Assembly: GCF_016584085.1 (NCBI RefSeq)
Contig: NZ_NRSJ01000017.1
Span: 1 to 64,000, forward strand
From: Halochromatium glycolicum
GTDB lineage: Bacteria; Pseudomonadota; Gammaproteobacteria; Chromatiales; Chromatiaceae
Length of the DNA: 64,000 bases
Direction: 5' to 3'
In this document: positions 54,171 to 62,554 of the stretch, one piece after another
How the letters are laid out: the number at the start of each line of letters is the position of its first letter
Numbering within the stretch: the first letter of the stretch is position 1
Notes under the pieces: model-generated
Seen by the model: the letters and a program-made list of their open reading frames with translations, nothing else
Database searches by the model: none
Told to the model about the DNA's origin: nothing
Program-made: the position numbers and the translations under genes

Positions 54171-55346
54171 TTATCCGTAACGCCCATCCACTCTGGCAGT
54201 TAACAGCGGACGAGCAAAGAGCGCCAGCATTGCTAGAAATGCACTTATCCAAAGAAACTGTGAAAGCTGTATCAGCAGGAAATAATACTCCGGTGCAAGT
54301 ATCGGCAGCAGTACGCGCAGTATCGCGCCAGCCGCGAGTGTCATGAATATCAGCGCGAGCCCTTTAGGTGGCTCGAACACATTACGCCCGGTATGTCCCA
54401 GGGACACGCGAGCCATCATCCCAATGGTGACCAGCCCGATGCCGCCGTAGGCCATCGCGTGCAACCCGAGTTCAGGCGGGATATGGAAGATTTCTGCAGT
54501 ACCTCGTAGTACGAACCCGATCGAAATGAATGCGACAGCTAGGTGCAGCACCCAAACCAGCGGTCGACTCAATATTTCCGAGGTATACCACCCGTACAAG
54601 CGTAACGCATTTGCGATAAACAGGACCAAGCCGCTGACGAGCAGTATGGGTTGCCAGGACAACACATCGGCGGCGGCAAAGATCACGAGGCCGATCAAGG
54701 ACACAACCGGCACATACCGGTAGTCCTGTACCTGGGTCTTGGCAGCGATGGCATTGCGTGTGAATGAGGGCACCACGCGCTGTGCCATCATCAGGATGAG
54801 TCCAATGACGGTGTACATCGCGATCAGCAATGACGGGCGACCATAAGAAGGGGTTAGCCAGCCAGTGGTTGAGGCCAGGAACAAGGTATCCAAGGCTAGA
54901 AATAGGCACAACTTGCCAATAATCCCCCATTGTGCGTGATTACCTGCCTGAATCAGTGGCTTCAGCAGAACCCACAATAGCAGTAAGTAAAAAAGGACAC
55001 TGCTGACCAACATGACCGGCACGCCGGCGGCGCTGGGGTAGAGGGCGATCAGTCGTGATACGAGCCAGAGGATGAATAGCGCCAGCAACAGGTTGCCTTG
55101 CGCTGTTCTACCTCCGGTCCAGTTTTGTACTGCGGTCAACAGAAAGCCCGAGATGACAGCGATGGCGTAGCCGAAAACCATCTCGTGACCGTGCCAAAGC
55201 GCAGGGGGGATCGTATCGAGATCGAATCGGGTTAACTGCATCAGCTGAGCAGTCCAGAGCGTCATCGCCAGAACCGCGTAAACCATCGCGGCAAGGAAGA
55301 AAGGACGAAATCCGGTCTGCAAGACAGTGAAACGCCGTGGTTGCAT
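54171..55346 (-). CDS. nnrS: NnrS family membrane protein
   Basis: 391 residues from the ATG at 55346, with GGAGG ten bases upstream. About twelve membrane helices; FTVLQTGFRPFFLAAMVYA, ALWHGHEMVFGYAIAVISGFLLTAVQNWTG and LGLHAMAYGGIGLVTIGMMARVSLGHTGR are diagnostic of NnrS, a heme- and copper-containing protein that relieves nitrosative stress. It is divergent from the norSY cluster, and the region between contains an NsrR-like operator. Confidence 0.92.
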   Translation of the reverse strand: MQPRRFTVLQTGFRPFFLAAMVYAVLAMTLWTAQLMQLTRFDLDTIPPALWHGHEMVFGYAIAVISGFLLTAVQNWTGGRTAQGNLLLALFILWLVSRLIALYPSAAGVPVMLVSSVLFYLLLLWVLLKPLIQAGNHAQWGIIGKLCLFLALDTLFLASTTGWLTPSYGRPSLLIAMYTVIGLILMMAQRVVPSFTRNAIAAKTQVQDYRYVPVVSLIGLVIFAAADVLSWQPILLVSGLVLFIANALRLYGWYTSEILSRPLVWVLHLAVAFISIGFVLRGTAEIFHIPPELGLHAMAYGGIGLVTIGMMARVSLGHTGRNVFEPPKGLALIFMTLAAGAILRVLLPILAPEYYFLLIQLSQFLWISAFLAMLALFARPLLTARVDGRYG

Positions 55347-55454
55347 CTTTTCTATTCCTCCACGCCTAGTCGACAAATCCTTGCCAGGGTGAAACACGAA
55401 TGCGATCCGCGGCCCCGTTCGCCCGCCCGTGCTTCTGCGCATGGTAGGGCCGAC

Positions 55455-55554
55455 AGTTTGCCAACCGCTGCGAAGGATGGTCGTCGTCATGCTCCAGCAC
55501 CAGCGGAACGGCTCGCTCCCGAACCACTGGCGTGAATCGCTTCGACGCGTTCAC
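55455..55554 (-). pseudogene. IS3-family transposase OrfA remnant
   Basis: The first 30 residues (MNASKRFTPVVRERAVPLVL then EHDDDHPSQ) match the N-terminus of IS3-type OrfA proteins (xRFxxExRERAVRLVxEHxxEHxSQW). The similarity ends after about 33 codons and no OrfB follows. It lies in the gap between nnrS and norS. Confidence 0.65.
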
Positions 55555-55669
55555 AGGCGCCTCCTCTCAAGCGTTGGAGCCTCCGAGATACCCGAGGGGT
55601 TCGGCTTGCGCCGACTCGGTGCCATGCGGTGAGGCTCAACGACCTTGCTATCCACGAGAGCTGGACTAT

Positions 55670-55692
55670 AACATGTATACAGGATGCATGTT
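55670..55692 (+). promoter_or_regulatory. NsrR-like operator upstream of norS
   Basis: Half-sites aacatgtat and atgcatgtt are separated by five bases, forming an 11-1-11 dyad like the NsrR consensus (AAGATGCATTT inverted). It lies about 50 bases before norS. The nsrR gene is at the end of the same cluster, so NO-relieved repression is likely. Confidence 0.65.
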
Positions 55693-55742
55693 ATCGTCTA
55701 GACTCCTTCCCGTGTTCACTGCAGCGACATGAGGGCCTCGTT

Positions 55743-56264
55743 ATGCAAACGGCTGTTCTTCTAATAACGCTCCTGGGCATGGCCCTAGTTGCGGCCGCTT
55801 TCTACGTGGTGGTTGCGCGCTCCGGGCCGCGAGACGACGACTACTCGGGCATCACCCAGCAGGGCTACCTGATTCGCCGTTGGTGGTTCCTGTTCTTGTG
55901 TGGGTTCGGGGTGCTGGTGAGCGCCTGGTCCCTGATCCCGTTTCCGCTCCAGGCGGGCGGGGTCGGTGCACCGCGGGCCATTGATGTCACGGGGCGGATG
56001 TGGTCCTGGGACATCGCGTCACGCACTGCCCAAGTGGGTGAGTCGGTCCGTTTTCGCGTGACCTCGGCGGATGTGAACCATGGCTTCGCCGTCTATAGCC
56101 CCGACGACCAAATCGTCGCCCAGACCCAGGCGATGCCAGGCTACGTCAATGAAGTGGATGTGACCTTCGAGCAACCCGGCCAGTATCGGGTGCTTTGTTT
56201 GGAATATTGCGGCCTGGCGCATCATGCAATGGCCGCTGAGATCACTGTGAGCGAGGGCTCCTGA
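55743..56264 (+). CDS. norS: CuA-containing subunit II of NO reductase-type heme-copper enzyme
   Basis: 173 residues from the ATG at 55743. An N-terminal membrane helix (AVLLITLLGMALVAAAFYVVV), a second hydrophobic stretch (WWFLFLCGFGVLVSAW), and a cupredoxin domain with all CuA ligands: His 113 in DVNHGF, Cys 152 and Cys 156 in CLEYC, His 160 and Met 163 in GLAHHAM. It accepts electrons from a periplasmic donor. Gene order II-I-senC-orf1 matches the norSY-senC-orf1 clusters known from ammonia oxidisers. Confidence 0.85.
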   Translation: MQTAVLLITLLGMALVAAAFYVVVARSGPRDDDYSGITQQGYLIRRWWFLFLCGFGVLVSAWSLIPFPLQAGGVGAPRAIDVTGRMWSWDIASRTAQVGESVRFRVTSADVNHGFAVYSPDDQIVAQTQAMPGYVNEVDVTFEQPGQYRVLCLEYCGLAHHAMAAEITVSEGS

Positions 56265-56265
56265 T

Positions 56266-57723
56266 ATGGCAACGCAGCAAGCCGATTATGCAACCCCCGA
56301 GACTGAACGCACGCCGGTGGTCAAACTCTATCTGGCCATCGGGCTGATCGTCTTCGCCGCTTTGATGTTGGTCGGTGTGCTGATGCGGGCGGCGCAGGGT
56401 GCCTCCTTGAGCAGTATCGGCCCCGCCCTGTTCTACCAGCTGATGACATTGCATGGCGCCGGTATGGTCGGGACCGCGGGCCTGGCGGCATTGGCGGTCA
56501 ATTGGTACTTCTTGAGTCGCTATGTACGGCTAAACCCGCGGGTATTCCTGGGAGCGCTGATCCTTTCGTTGGTGGCCGTGGCCATGATCGTGGGTGCGAT
56601 TCTGATCGGCAAGTTCGCAGCCGGTTGGACCTTCCTCTACCCTTTGCCCGCGAATCCGCTCGGCCAGTGGGGTACAGGTGCCGCGCTGTTCTTCGTTGCC
56701 GGCCTGCTGGTGCTCGGGGTCGCCTTTTTGCTGGTCTACCTCGACATGGGCCTGGCCATTGTGCGGCGCTACGGCAGCATCGCCCGGGCACTTGGACTAC
56801 CGATGCTGTTCGGCCGAGAGCCATTGGACCGGACACATCCACCAACGGTAGTAGCTAGTGCCATGGTGTTGATCGTCAATGTCGCAGGTATCGCGGCGGG
56901 TGCGGTCGTGCTGGTGATGACCATGTTGCACCTGGTGTTTCCGGCATTAGCGCCGGATGCCCTGCTGATGAAGAACCTGATCTACTTCTTCGGCCATGTA
57001 TTCATCAATGCCACCATCTATTCTGCGGTGATCGCGGTCTACGAGATCCTGCCGCTGTATGCTCGGCGCCCATGGAAGGTGTCGCGGCCGTTTCTTGCGG
57101 CATGGCTGGCTGTGACCTTGATGGTGTTGGCGGTCTATCCCCACCATCTTTTGATGGACTTCGCATTACCAGCCTGGATGGCAGTGATGGGGCAGATCTT
57201 GTCATATACCAGCGGCATTCCGGTGCTGGTGGTCACGGCCTTCGGTGGACTGATGTTGATCTACCGATCAGGCATTCGCTGGGATGCCGCGTCCAGTCTG
57301 TTGGTGCTGGGCCTATTCGGTTGGGCAGTGGGCATCGTCCCGGCGGTCATCGACGGTATGATCTCGGTCAACCTGGTCATGCACAATACGCAGTGGGTAC
57401 CCGGTCATTTCCATTTCTACCTGCTGATCGGGGTGGTGCCGATGGTGCTCGGGTTCGCGAGCTATCTCGGCAGCAACGGCGAGCAGGGCCAAACGGGGCG
57501 TCTGGGCGTGGGTGTGTTTGCCGTGGGCGCGGTCCTGCTCTGTTTGACCTTTCTGGTGTCGGGCGCGAACTCTGTGCCGCGCCGCTTCGCGGTGCACGAA
57601 GAGGCCTGGCAGTGGCTGGGTAATCTCGGTGCCCTGTCTGGCGGCCTGGTGTTGATCGGCACGCTGATGATTGCATTGCCGATCTTGATGCGCTTACCGC
57701 GGGCACGACTCACTACCGCATGA
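56266..57723 (+). CDS. norY: Heme-copper subunit I, predicted nitric oxide reductase
   Basis: 485 residues, about twelve helices. Ligands are visible: low-spin heme His 63 and His 383, high-spin heme His 381 (HNTQWVPGHFHF, as in B-type enzymes), CuB His 244, 293 and 294 (PHHLLMDF). The oxygen-reductase motif GHPxVY is replaced by GHVFIN, so the active-site cross-linked Tyr is Asn 248. Loss of that Tyr is expected for NO reductases evolved from oxygen reductases. The genomic setting (NnrS, NsrR, SenC) agrees. Starts one base after norS. Confidence 0.82.
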   Translation: MATQQADYATPETERTPVVKLYLAIGLIVFAALMLVGVLMRAAQGASLSSIGPALFYQLMTLHGAGMVGTAGLAALAVNWYFLSRYVRLNPRVFLGALILSLVAVAMIVGAILIGKFAAGWTFLYPLPANPLGQWGTGAALFFVAGLLVLGVAFLLVYLDMGLAIVRRYGSIARALGLPMLFGREPLDRTHPPTVVASAMVLIVNVAGIAAGAVVLVMTMLHLVFPALAPDALLMKNLIYFFGHVFINATIYSAVIAVYEILPLYARRPWKVSRPFLAAWLAVTLMVLAVYPHHLLMDFALPAWMAVMGQILSYTSGIPVLVVTAFGGLMLIYRSGIRWDAASSLLVLGLFGWAVGIVPAVIDGMISVNLVMHNTQWVPGHFHFYLLIGVVPMVLGFASYLGSNGEQGQTGRLGVGVFAVGAVLLCLTFLVSGANSVPRRFAVHEEAWQWLGNLGALSGGLVLIGTLMIALPILMRLPRARLTTA

Positions 57724-58319
57724 GCCCGCGCACCGCGATTGGCCTCGTCCTGGCCGGAGGTCTGGTGACGGCGCTGCTTTGGCAGCGTACAGCAGGCTTC
57801 TCGGCCTTTACCTACGAGACCTGGCGTCGGGTCGAGGTCGCTCGCGAGCCAGTAGCGGTGTCGGACTGGCGGTTGCAAGATGCCCAGGGCGACTTCGTCC
57901 GTCTCTCGGATTGGCGCGATGAGACATTGCTGGTCGGGTTCATCTACACCAGTTGCCCTTCGGTCTGCGTGGCGATTGGGTCGCGTTACCAGCAGCTCCA
58001 GCGCACGTTGCAGGCCAATCCCTCGACGGACGTGCATCTGCTATCCATCAGCATCGACCCCGCCAGAGATACGCCGGAGCACCTCGCCGAATACCGGCGT
58101 CGCCATGCTGGGCTGCAATCGTCCTGGACGGTCGCGCGTCCGGCTGATGCGCAGGTACTGGGCGATATGATTCGAGAGACTGGCCTGCGCGTGATCCCCG
58201 ATCAGCTCGGTGGCTTCTCGCACAGTGAGTCATTGCACTGGATCCGTGACGGGCAATTGCTGAGGATCAGCGATTGGCGTGATCCCGAGCTCGAGAAGAT
58301 GATCACAGATGGCGGCTGA
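57720..58319 (+). CDS. senC: SCO1/SenC copper chaperone of norSY cluster
   Basis: 199 residues. A membrane anchor (AIGLVLAGGLVTALLW) is followed by a SCO fold with YTSCPSVC as copper-binding cysteines and SIDPARDTPEHLAEYR. The distal His is probably in SHSESLHWI. Its ATG overlaps the norY stop (ATGA). It probably metallates the CuA site of NorS. Confidence 0.9.
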   Translation: MSPRTAIGLVLAGGLVTALLWQRTAGFSAFTYETWRRVEVAREPVAVSDWRLQDAQGDFVRLSDWRDETLLVGFIYTSCPSVCVAIGSRYQQLQRTLQANPSTDVHLLSISIDPARDTPEHLAEYRRRHAGLQSSWTVARPADAQVLGDMIRETGLRVIPDQLGGFSHSESLHWIRDGQLLRISDWRDPELEKMITDGG

Positions 58320-58902
58320 GCCGTGGCGGGGCGCAGCGCGCACAATCCTGTTGGCGGTCAGTGTCGCCGGGTTGTTTCCCCCGGTCGCGGCACTATTCGA
58401 GGCCAGTATGCGGTCGCACCTCTTGGTGCAGATGCCCCTGCTGGCGTTCTGCGGTGGGTACTGGGTGTACCGGTCCCCTCCCCTGAAGCGCTGGCTGGAA
58501 CGGGTTGACCCGAGCGGTTATATCGCCTTGGTCGTCGGCAGCGGTTGGTTCATCTACTGGATGCTGCCGATTAGCTTGGACCTCGCGACCTTTGACCCCG
58601 GCATAAGACTGCTGAAGATCGTTACTGTGCCGGTATGCGTCGGCGCGGCCCTGACCTGGAGCTGGCTGCGGCTTGGGCCAATCGGACGCGGGGTTATGCT
58701 GTTGGAGGGCTGGGCCATTCTCGGACGCTTAGGGTGGGTCTATCTGATCAGCCCAGTGCAGCTATGCAGCAACTATTTGATCGACGATCAACAGCGCACT
58801 GGGTCACTGCTGTTGGGTGCAGCACTGATCAGTGCCGTCGGGATAGCGCTATGGGCCGTTTTTGGGCCTTTCCGTAAACCTCACCGGACGGAGCAAGAGT
58901 AA
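58309..58902 (+). CDS. Membrane protein orf1 of norSY-senC-orf1 cluster
   Basis: 197 residues with about five or six membrane helices (TILLAVSVAGLFPPVAALF, YIALVVGSGWFIYWMLPIS, LLGAALISAVGIALWAVFG). It overlaps senC by 11 bases. The position is that of the conserved orf1 in norSY-senC-orf1 clusters, whose function is unknown. Conserved-looking LSPV-type segment VYLISPVQLCSNYLIDDQ with one Cys near the membrane surface. Confidence 0.78.
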   Translation: MAAEPWRGAARTILLAVSVAGLFPPVAALFEASMRSHLLVQMPLLAFCGGYWVYRSPPLKRWLERVDPSGYIALVVGSGWFIYWMLPISLDLATFDPGIRLLKIVTVPVCVGAALTWSWLRLGPIGRGVMLLEGWAILGRLGWVYLISPVQLCSNYLIDDQQRTGSLLLGAALISAVGIALWAVFGPFRKPHRTEQE

Positions 58903-58908
58903 GACGCG

Positions 58909-59319
58909 GTGTATATCACGAAGTACACAGACTATTCGCTGCGCACCCTAATGCTGCTGGCGCAGCAGGCTGGGGATCAACGGCTCAGTATCGTCGAGAT
59001 CAGCAAGACCCTACGGGTATCGCACAATCACCTGATGAAGGTGGTCAACAATCTCGCGCGTCTTGAGCTGGTCGATTCGCTGCGCGGCCGCGGGGGTGGC
59101 ATTCGTCTCGTGCCCCGCACCCGGCAGATGACCATCGGCGCGGTGATGCGCGAGCTCGAACCGGTTGAACCGCTCGTCGATTGCGACGCAGGCCCCTGCC
59201 CGTTTCGTGGTGGCTGTGAACTGGATTTTGCGCTGCAACGCGCAATGCATGCCTTTCTCGCCGAATTGGACAAGAAGACCTTGTCCGATCTGGTGCGCGA
59301 CAAGATCGTTGACGTCTGA
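58909..59319 (+). CDS. nsrR: NsrR-type Rrf2 NO-sensing repressor
   Basis: 136 residues. Rrf2 helix-turn-helix (TDYSLRTLMLLAQQ ... SKTLRVSHNHLMKVVNNLARLELVDSLRGRGGGI) and three Fe-S cysteines spaced as in E. coli NsrR: Cys 92, 97 and 103 (CDAGPCPFRGGC). NO destroys its cluster and relieves repression. GTG start, six bases after orf1, so it is probably the last gene of the norSY operon and autoregulated through the upstream operator. Confidence 0.9.
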   Translation: MYITKYTDYSLRTLMLLAQQAGDQRLSIVEISKTLRVSHNHLMKVVNNLARLELVDSLRGRGGGIRLVPRTRQMTIGAVMRELEPVEPLVDCDAGPCPFRGGCELDFALQRAMHAFLAELDKKTLSDLVRDKIVDV

Positions 59320-59599
59320 ATCATGCAGTTTCTGAGGCAATCGAGCTAATCTCTTAATTTACTCCGATCGAACTCGAGTAACGAATCGATTGCGGGAGAT
59401 GTTGATTTCTTCAGCGTTTCCCACGCGGGGCAGGAAACCCCGCCATCATTAGCGGCATAAGCCGCTGAAAATGAAGCGGCTCGGAAACTGCTTTTTCGAA
59501 TCGCGTGCTGATTCTTGGCCAGGAAGCAAACAATTCAGCACCTCATTGGACCGTTCTCAAGCTTAACCCTTTAACACCTTAGCATACGGGAGAATCCAC

Positions 59600-60316
59600 A
59601 TGAACAAGAAATACGCTTCCGAGTTTATCGGTACGTTTGCTCTAGTCTTTTTTGGCTGCGGCGCTGTTACAGTTGATCAGCTAAGCGGTGGGGCTCTTGG
59701 GTTAATCGGCATAGCGACCGTCTTTGGGCTTGTCGTCATGACGATGGTCTACACCTATGGCCATGTTTCTGGCGCTCATATCAATCCTGCTGTGACGATA
59801 GCGCTGGCTTTTTCTAATCGAATTGATAGGAAAGAAGTTCTCCCCTATGTCGGCGCTCAAGTCGCGGGAGCAATCCTTGCAAGCGCGATTGACTTGACGG
59901 TTCTTAGGCCCCTATTCATTGACCAGACGATTCTAGTCGAAATGTCCCTTGGAGTGACTCAGCCTGTAAATGGCAGCTTTATGACAGCTCTCATAGTGGA
60001 AGCTATTCTTACTTTCTTTCTAATGACCGTCATCCTGGGCACCGTGGTTGACAAGCCAGCAGCTGGGAATTTCGCTGGTGTAGCAATAGGGGCAACCGTG
60101 GCATTTCTGATTATGTTCGGCGGTCCGGTCACAGGCGGTTCACTAAACCCCGCAAGAAGTCTTGGTCCCGCGCTCGTTTCAGGCGAGCTTTCTCATATCA
60201 TCGCTTATCTGGTTGGCCCGACTGCCGGGGCCATTGGTGCTGTAGCTCTTTACGATAGATTGAAATCTTTGGCAAACAAACAGAGCCTAGAGCAAGGTGA
60301 AGAGTCAGCGCTGTAA
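59600..60316 (+). CDS. Aquaporin (AqpZ-like)
   Basis: 238 residues, six helices and two half-helices with NPA motifs in SGAHINPAVTIALAFS and GGSLNPARSLGPAL. It resembles AqpZ and MIP-family channels of marine and anaerobic bacteria. Codon use is clearly more AT-rich than its neighbours (ctagtcttttttgg, agcaataggg), suggesting recent acquisition. It is flanked by gene-free DNA and followed by a terminator. Confidence 0.92.
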   Translation: MNKKYASEFIGTFALVFFGCGAVTVDQLSGGALGLIGIATVFGLVVMTMVYTYGHVSGAHINPAVTIALAFSNRIDRKEVLPYVGAQVAGAILASAIDLTVLRPLFIDQTILVEMSLGVTQPVNGSFMTALIVEAILTFFLMTVILGTVVDKPAAGNFAGVAIGATVAFLIMFGGPVTGGSLNPARSLGPALVSGELSHIIAYLVGPTAGAIGAVALYDRLKSLANKQSLEQGEESAL

Positions 60317-60350
60317 CAGTCAAGAATTTCATTGAAATGGATGATTCAGA

Positions 60351-60381
60351 AAGCTCAAAGTGATGTCTGCTTTGAGCTTTT
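60351..60381 (+). terminator. Rho-independent terminator after aquaporin gene
   Basis: A ten-base perfect stem (aagctcaaag with ctttgagctt) and nine-base loop are followed by a short T-rich stretch (ttttcatttt), 35 bases after the stop codon. Confidence 0.8.
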
Positions 60382-61120
60382 CATTTTCAGAATAACGATA
60401 CCAACGACCCGAAATGCGGGTTTTTCATTAGGTCCCGAGGGCTCATAGTCGCGGTTTCGGAAACCGGGTGAAACTGCTTTAGGGCTCGAAGACGACGCGC
60501 CACACACTTCCGCAATGCCGCTAACTCGTCCACGGTTCAGCGCGCAGCGACCTGCCACACGCTAAACCGCTCCGGGTTTGTCAGAGGCAGTTTGTTGTGG
60601 AGGCCGTTGATGGTGAGCCTCGCGCATTTCACGCTTCCGCCCGGACCGCTCGCCGCGATCGACCCCGTTTTTTCCGATATCGTCCTCTGGTCTGGACTGA
60701 CGTGGACGCCTCGTGGAGCGACATCACTTGCGGCCTCTGGTCGATTTCGATGCTGAGGCCGATCCCGACCACGAGCGCCCGCAGGCGGTTGCGCCTGTGC
60801 GGTCTCCGTGATCAAAGCGAGCGCCGCCATGGCGCCAAGCAGCCTCTCGTCCAGGCCGCCGCCACCGGTGCGACAGATTGACCCAGCCGTTGACCCGGAC
60901 AGCGACAATGTGTCGCGCGCCGCCGCACCGATACACCTGTCCCGGAGTCCCGACCAGCATGGCTATATGGGCCGGCCGAGGCGTTGCGCGCGCAGTCGCT
61001 ACAACCGCTTGGATCGGCCTCTGTGGCGCCGCATCCGCCCCCTGAGTGGCCGCGCCGACCCCGCTCCAAGCCCCCGTCAGCGCGAGCGGCCGACGACCTT
61101 GGATAGACCGTCGCCATCGC
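60382..61120. other. Long gap without a recognisable gene
   Basis: Open frames on both strands (for example 60537-60908 and 60724-61179, minus) have skewed Arg/Gly/Pro composition and no recognisable domain. They look like shadows of GC-rich DNA or of a decayed gene. Nothing was assigned. Confidence 0.5.
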
Positions 61121-61136
61121 TGGCATAAGCGTTGCT
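61121..61136 (+). promoter_or_regulatory. Candidate sigma-54 promoter of aurF cluster
   Basis: tggcataagcgttgct matches TGGCACGNNNNTTGCW at all but two positions, with GG and GC ten bases apart. It would give a leader of about 180 bases before the AurF-like gene. Confidence 0.6.
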
Positions 61137-61325
61137 TATAGCCGGGACGCGGCCGAGCCGAGAACAGGCTCACGGCCAACGACTCGTCAAAATCTGCCGA
61201 TACAGAAGATCGCTCAATCCAACAACAAGAAGACTGCAGTCCTGGATTTGGCTTTCGGGACTGTTCTCAGCATGTCCAAGCGAGCCAAGCTCGCAATTTT
61301 TCACTAATGGCGTGGAGGTCCACCT

Positions 61326-62369
61326 ATGCAACCTGAAACCCTTATGCAACCTGAAACCCATGATTCCGACGCCGCCGCAAACGCCGGCAACCATAGTATT
61401 GCGGCTCTTGAAAAGATGGGGGAGGTGTGGAAAGAACGTGCACAAGTGAAGAACGAAGAGTTCGAAGTCGAGATGATGTACAGCACGGAGTACGACGACT
61501 TCTTGGATCGCTTAATCCCGTTTAACCAGCATCCGCGTTACGGCGAGCTTGATGATGAGATGCGCACCAAGATCTTGTCCTCCGGCTGGATCGCCTATAA
61601 CGAGAAAACCATCGATATTGAATCCAAGATCATCTCGCCGATCTGCAATGAAATCATCTACGGTACACTGCCGGGTACGCAAGACGAAACCATCAAATGG
61701 CTGGCCGCCCAAACTCTGACAGATGAGGCCTACCATGTGTTGATGGTGATCCAGACCGCACGTATGGCTCGGACACAGCGTGGTTTGTTGGACCTGCGTT
61801 TGCCCAGCTTCGACCTGGTTAACCAGATTGAGCTTGAAGCGGCGAAGTATTCCGAGAACTGGCAAAAGAAGATCGTTCGTACGGTCGCCTGCATCTGTTC
61901 CGAGGTGTTTATCAGCGACTATCTGAGCCTGCTCTCCGACGCCGATGATGTGCAGCCGATCAACAAGATCACCACCGATGCGCACCGTAAGGATGAATTG
62001 GCGCACAGCGGCATCTTCCGTCACCTGACTAAGGAAATCGTCCGTCACCTGACTCCGCGTGAGCTCGCGTTCTTCGCGCAGATGCTGCCGCGCCCGATGC
62101 GTTGGTTCGCCAGTCAGGAGCTGAACGTATGGGAGACCATCCTGCAACAGCTCGACTATGAGCACACCAAAGAGGTGATCGGTGATACCCGGGCGGAGGC
62201 CGAAGTTGCCCTGTTCCGTGTCGATTTCTCAGAGCTCATCGAGCTTGCCGAAGAAACTGGCTTGCTTGACACGCCGGAAGGTCGTGAGTCCTTCGAGGCG
62301 GAAGGTTTGCTTGGGAATGCCACGATGACCGAGCGGGAACGGCCCTCCGTCGCCGTGAACATGAAATAG
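61326..62369 (+). CDS. AurF-type diiron N-oxygenase
   Basis: 347 residues. The ligand pattern of AurF/CmlI diiron enzymes is present: Glu in NEKTIDIESKII, TDEAYH (Glu and His), CSEVFISDYL (Glu), and TDAHRKDELAHSGIFRH (His, Glu, His). These enzymes oxidise aryl or alkyl amines to hydroxylamines or nitro groups using O2. The ATG at 61326 follows GGAGG by seven bases; the first 18 coding bases are duplicated in tandem (MQPETLMQPETH). Downstream genes encode an amidotransferase and a rubredoxin reductase, so electrons may come from the latter. Confidence 0.88.
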   Translation: MQPETLMQPETHDSDAAANAGNHSIAALEKMGEVWKERAQVKNEEFEVEMMYSTEYDDFLDRLIPFNQHPRYGELDDEMRTKILSSGWIAYNEKTIDIESKIISPICNEIIYGTLPGTQDETIKWLAAQTLTDEAYHVLMVIQTARMARTQRGLLDLRLPSFDLVNQIELEAAKYSENWQKKIVRTVACICSEVFISDYLSLLSDADDVQPINKITTDAHRKDELAHSGIFRHLTKEIVRHLTPRELAFFAQMLPRPMRWFASQELNVWETILQQLDYEHTKEVIGDTRAEAEVALFRVDFSELIELAEETGLLDTPEGRESFEAEGLLGNATMTERERPSVAVNMK

Positions 62370-62404
62370 CACCACGACTGGTCCCCGCATTTCGCTACAC
62401 ACAA

Positions 62405-62431
62405 GGGCACCTTGAACAATTCAAGGTGCCC
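62405..62431 (+). terminator. Strong hairpin after aurF-like gene
   Basis: A perfect 12-base stem (gggcaccttgaa with ttcaaggtgccc) with a three-base loop lies 35 bases after the stop codon. No T-run follows, so it may stabilise the upstream mRNA or attenuate rather than end transcription. Confidence 0.55.
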
Positions 62432-62554
62432 CGGAAGTTAGCATCGCGTCAGTGATGCAAGCCGGAGCGAAGCCGAAATCGCATGCTCGCTCTGCGTCGT
62501 GAAAAATCGCCGGCTTGGTGATTCTTCAAGGTCGCCAAAACAGCAGGAGTAACA

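Noticed and set aside
56266..57723. Plain cytochrome c oxidase subunit I
   Set aside because: The active-site Tyr motif is replaced by Asn and the neighbours are all NO-related, so an oxygen reductase is less likely.
60537..61179. Two leftward open frames of 123 and 151 codons
   Set aside because: Arg/Gly-rich composition, mutual overlap, no ribosome site and no recognisable domain.
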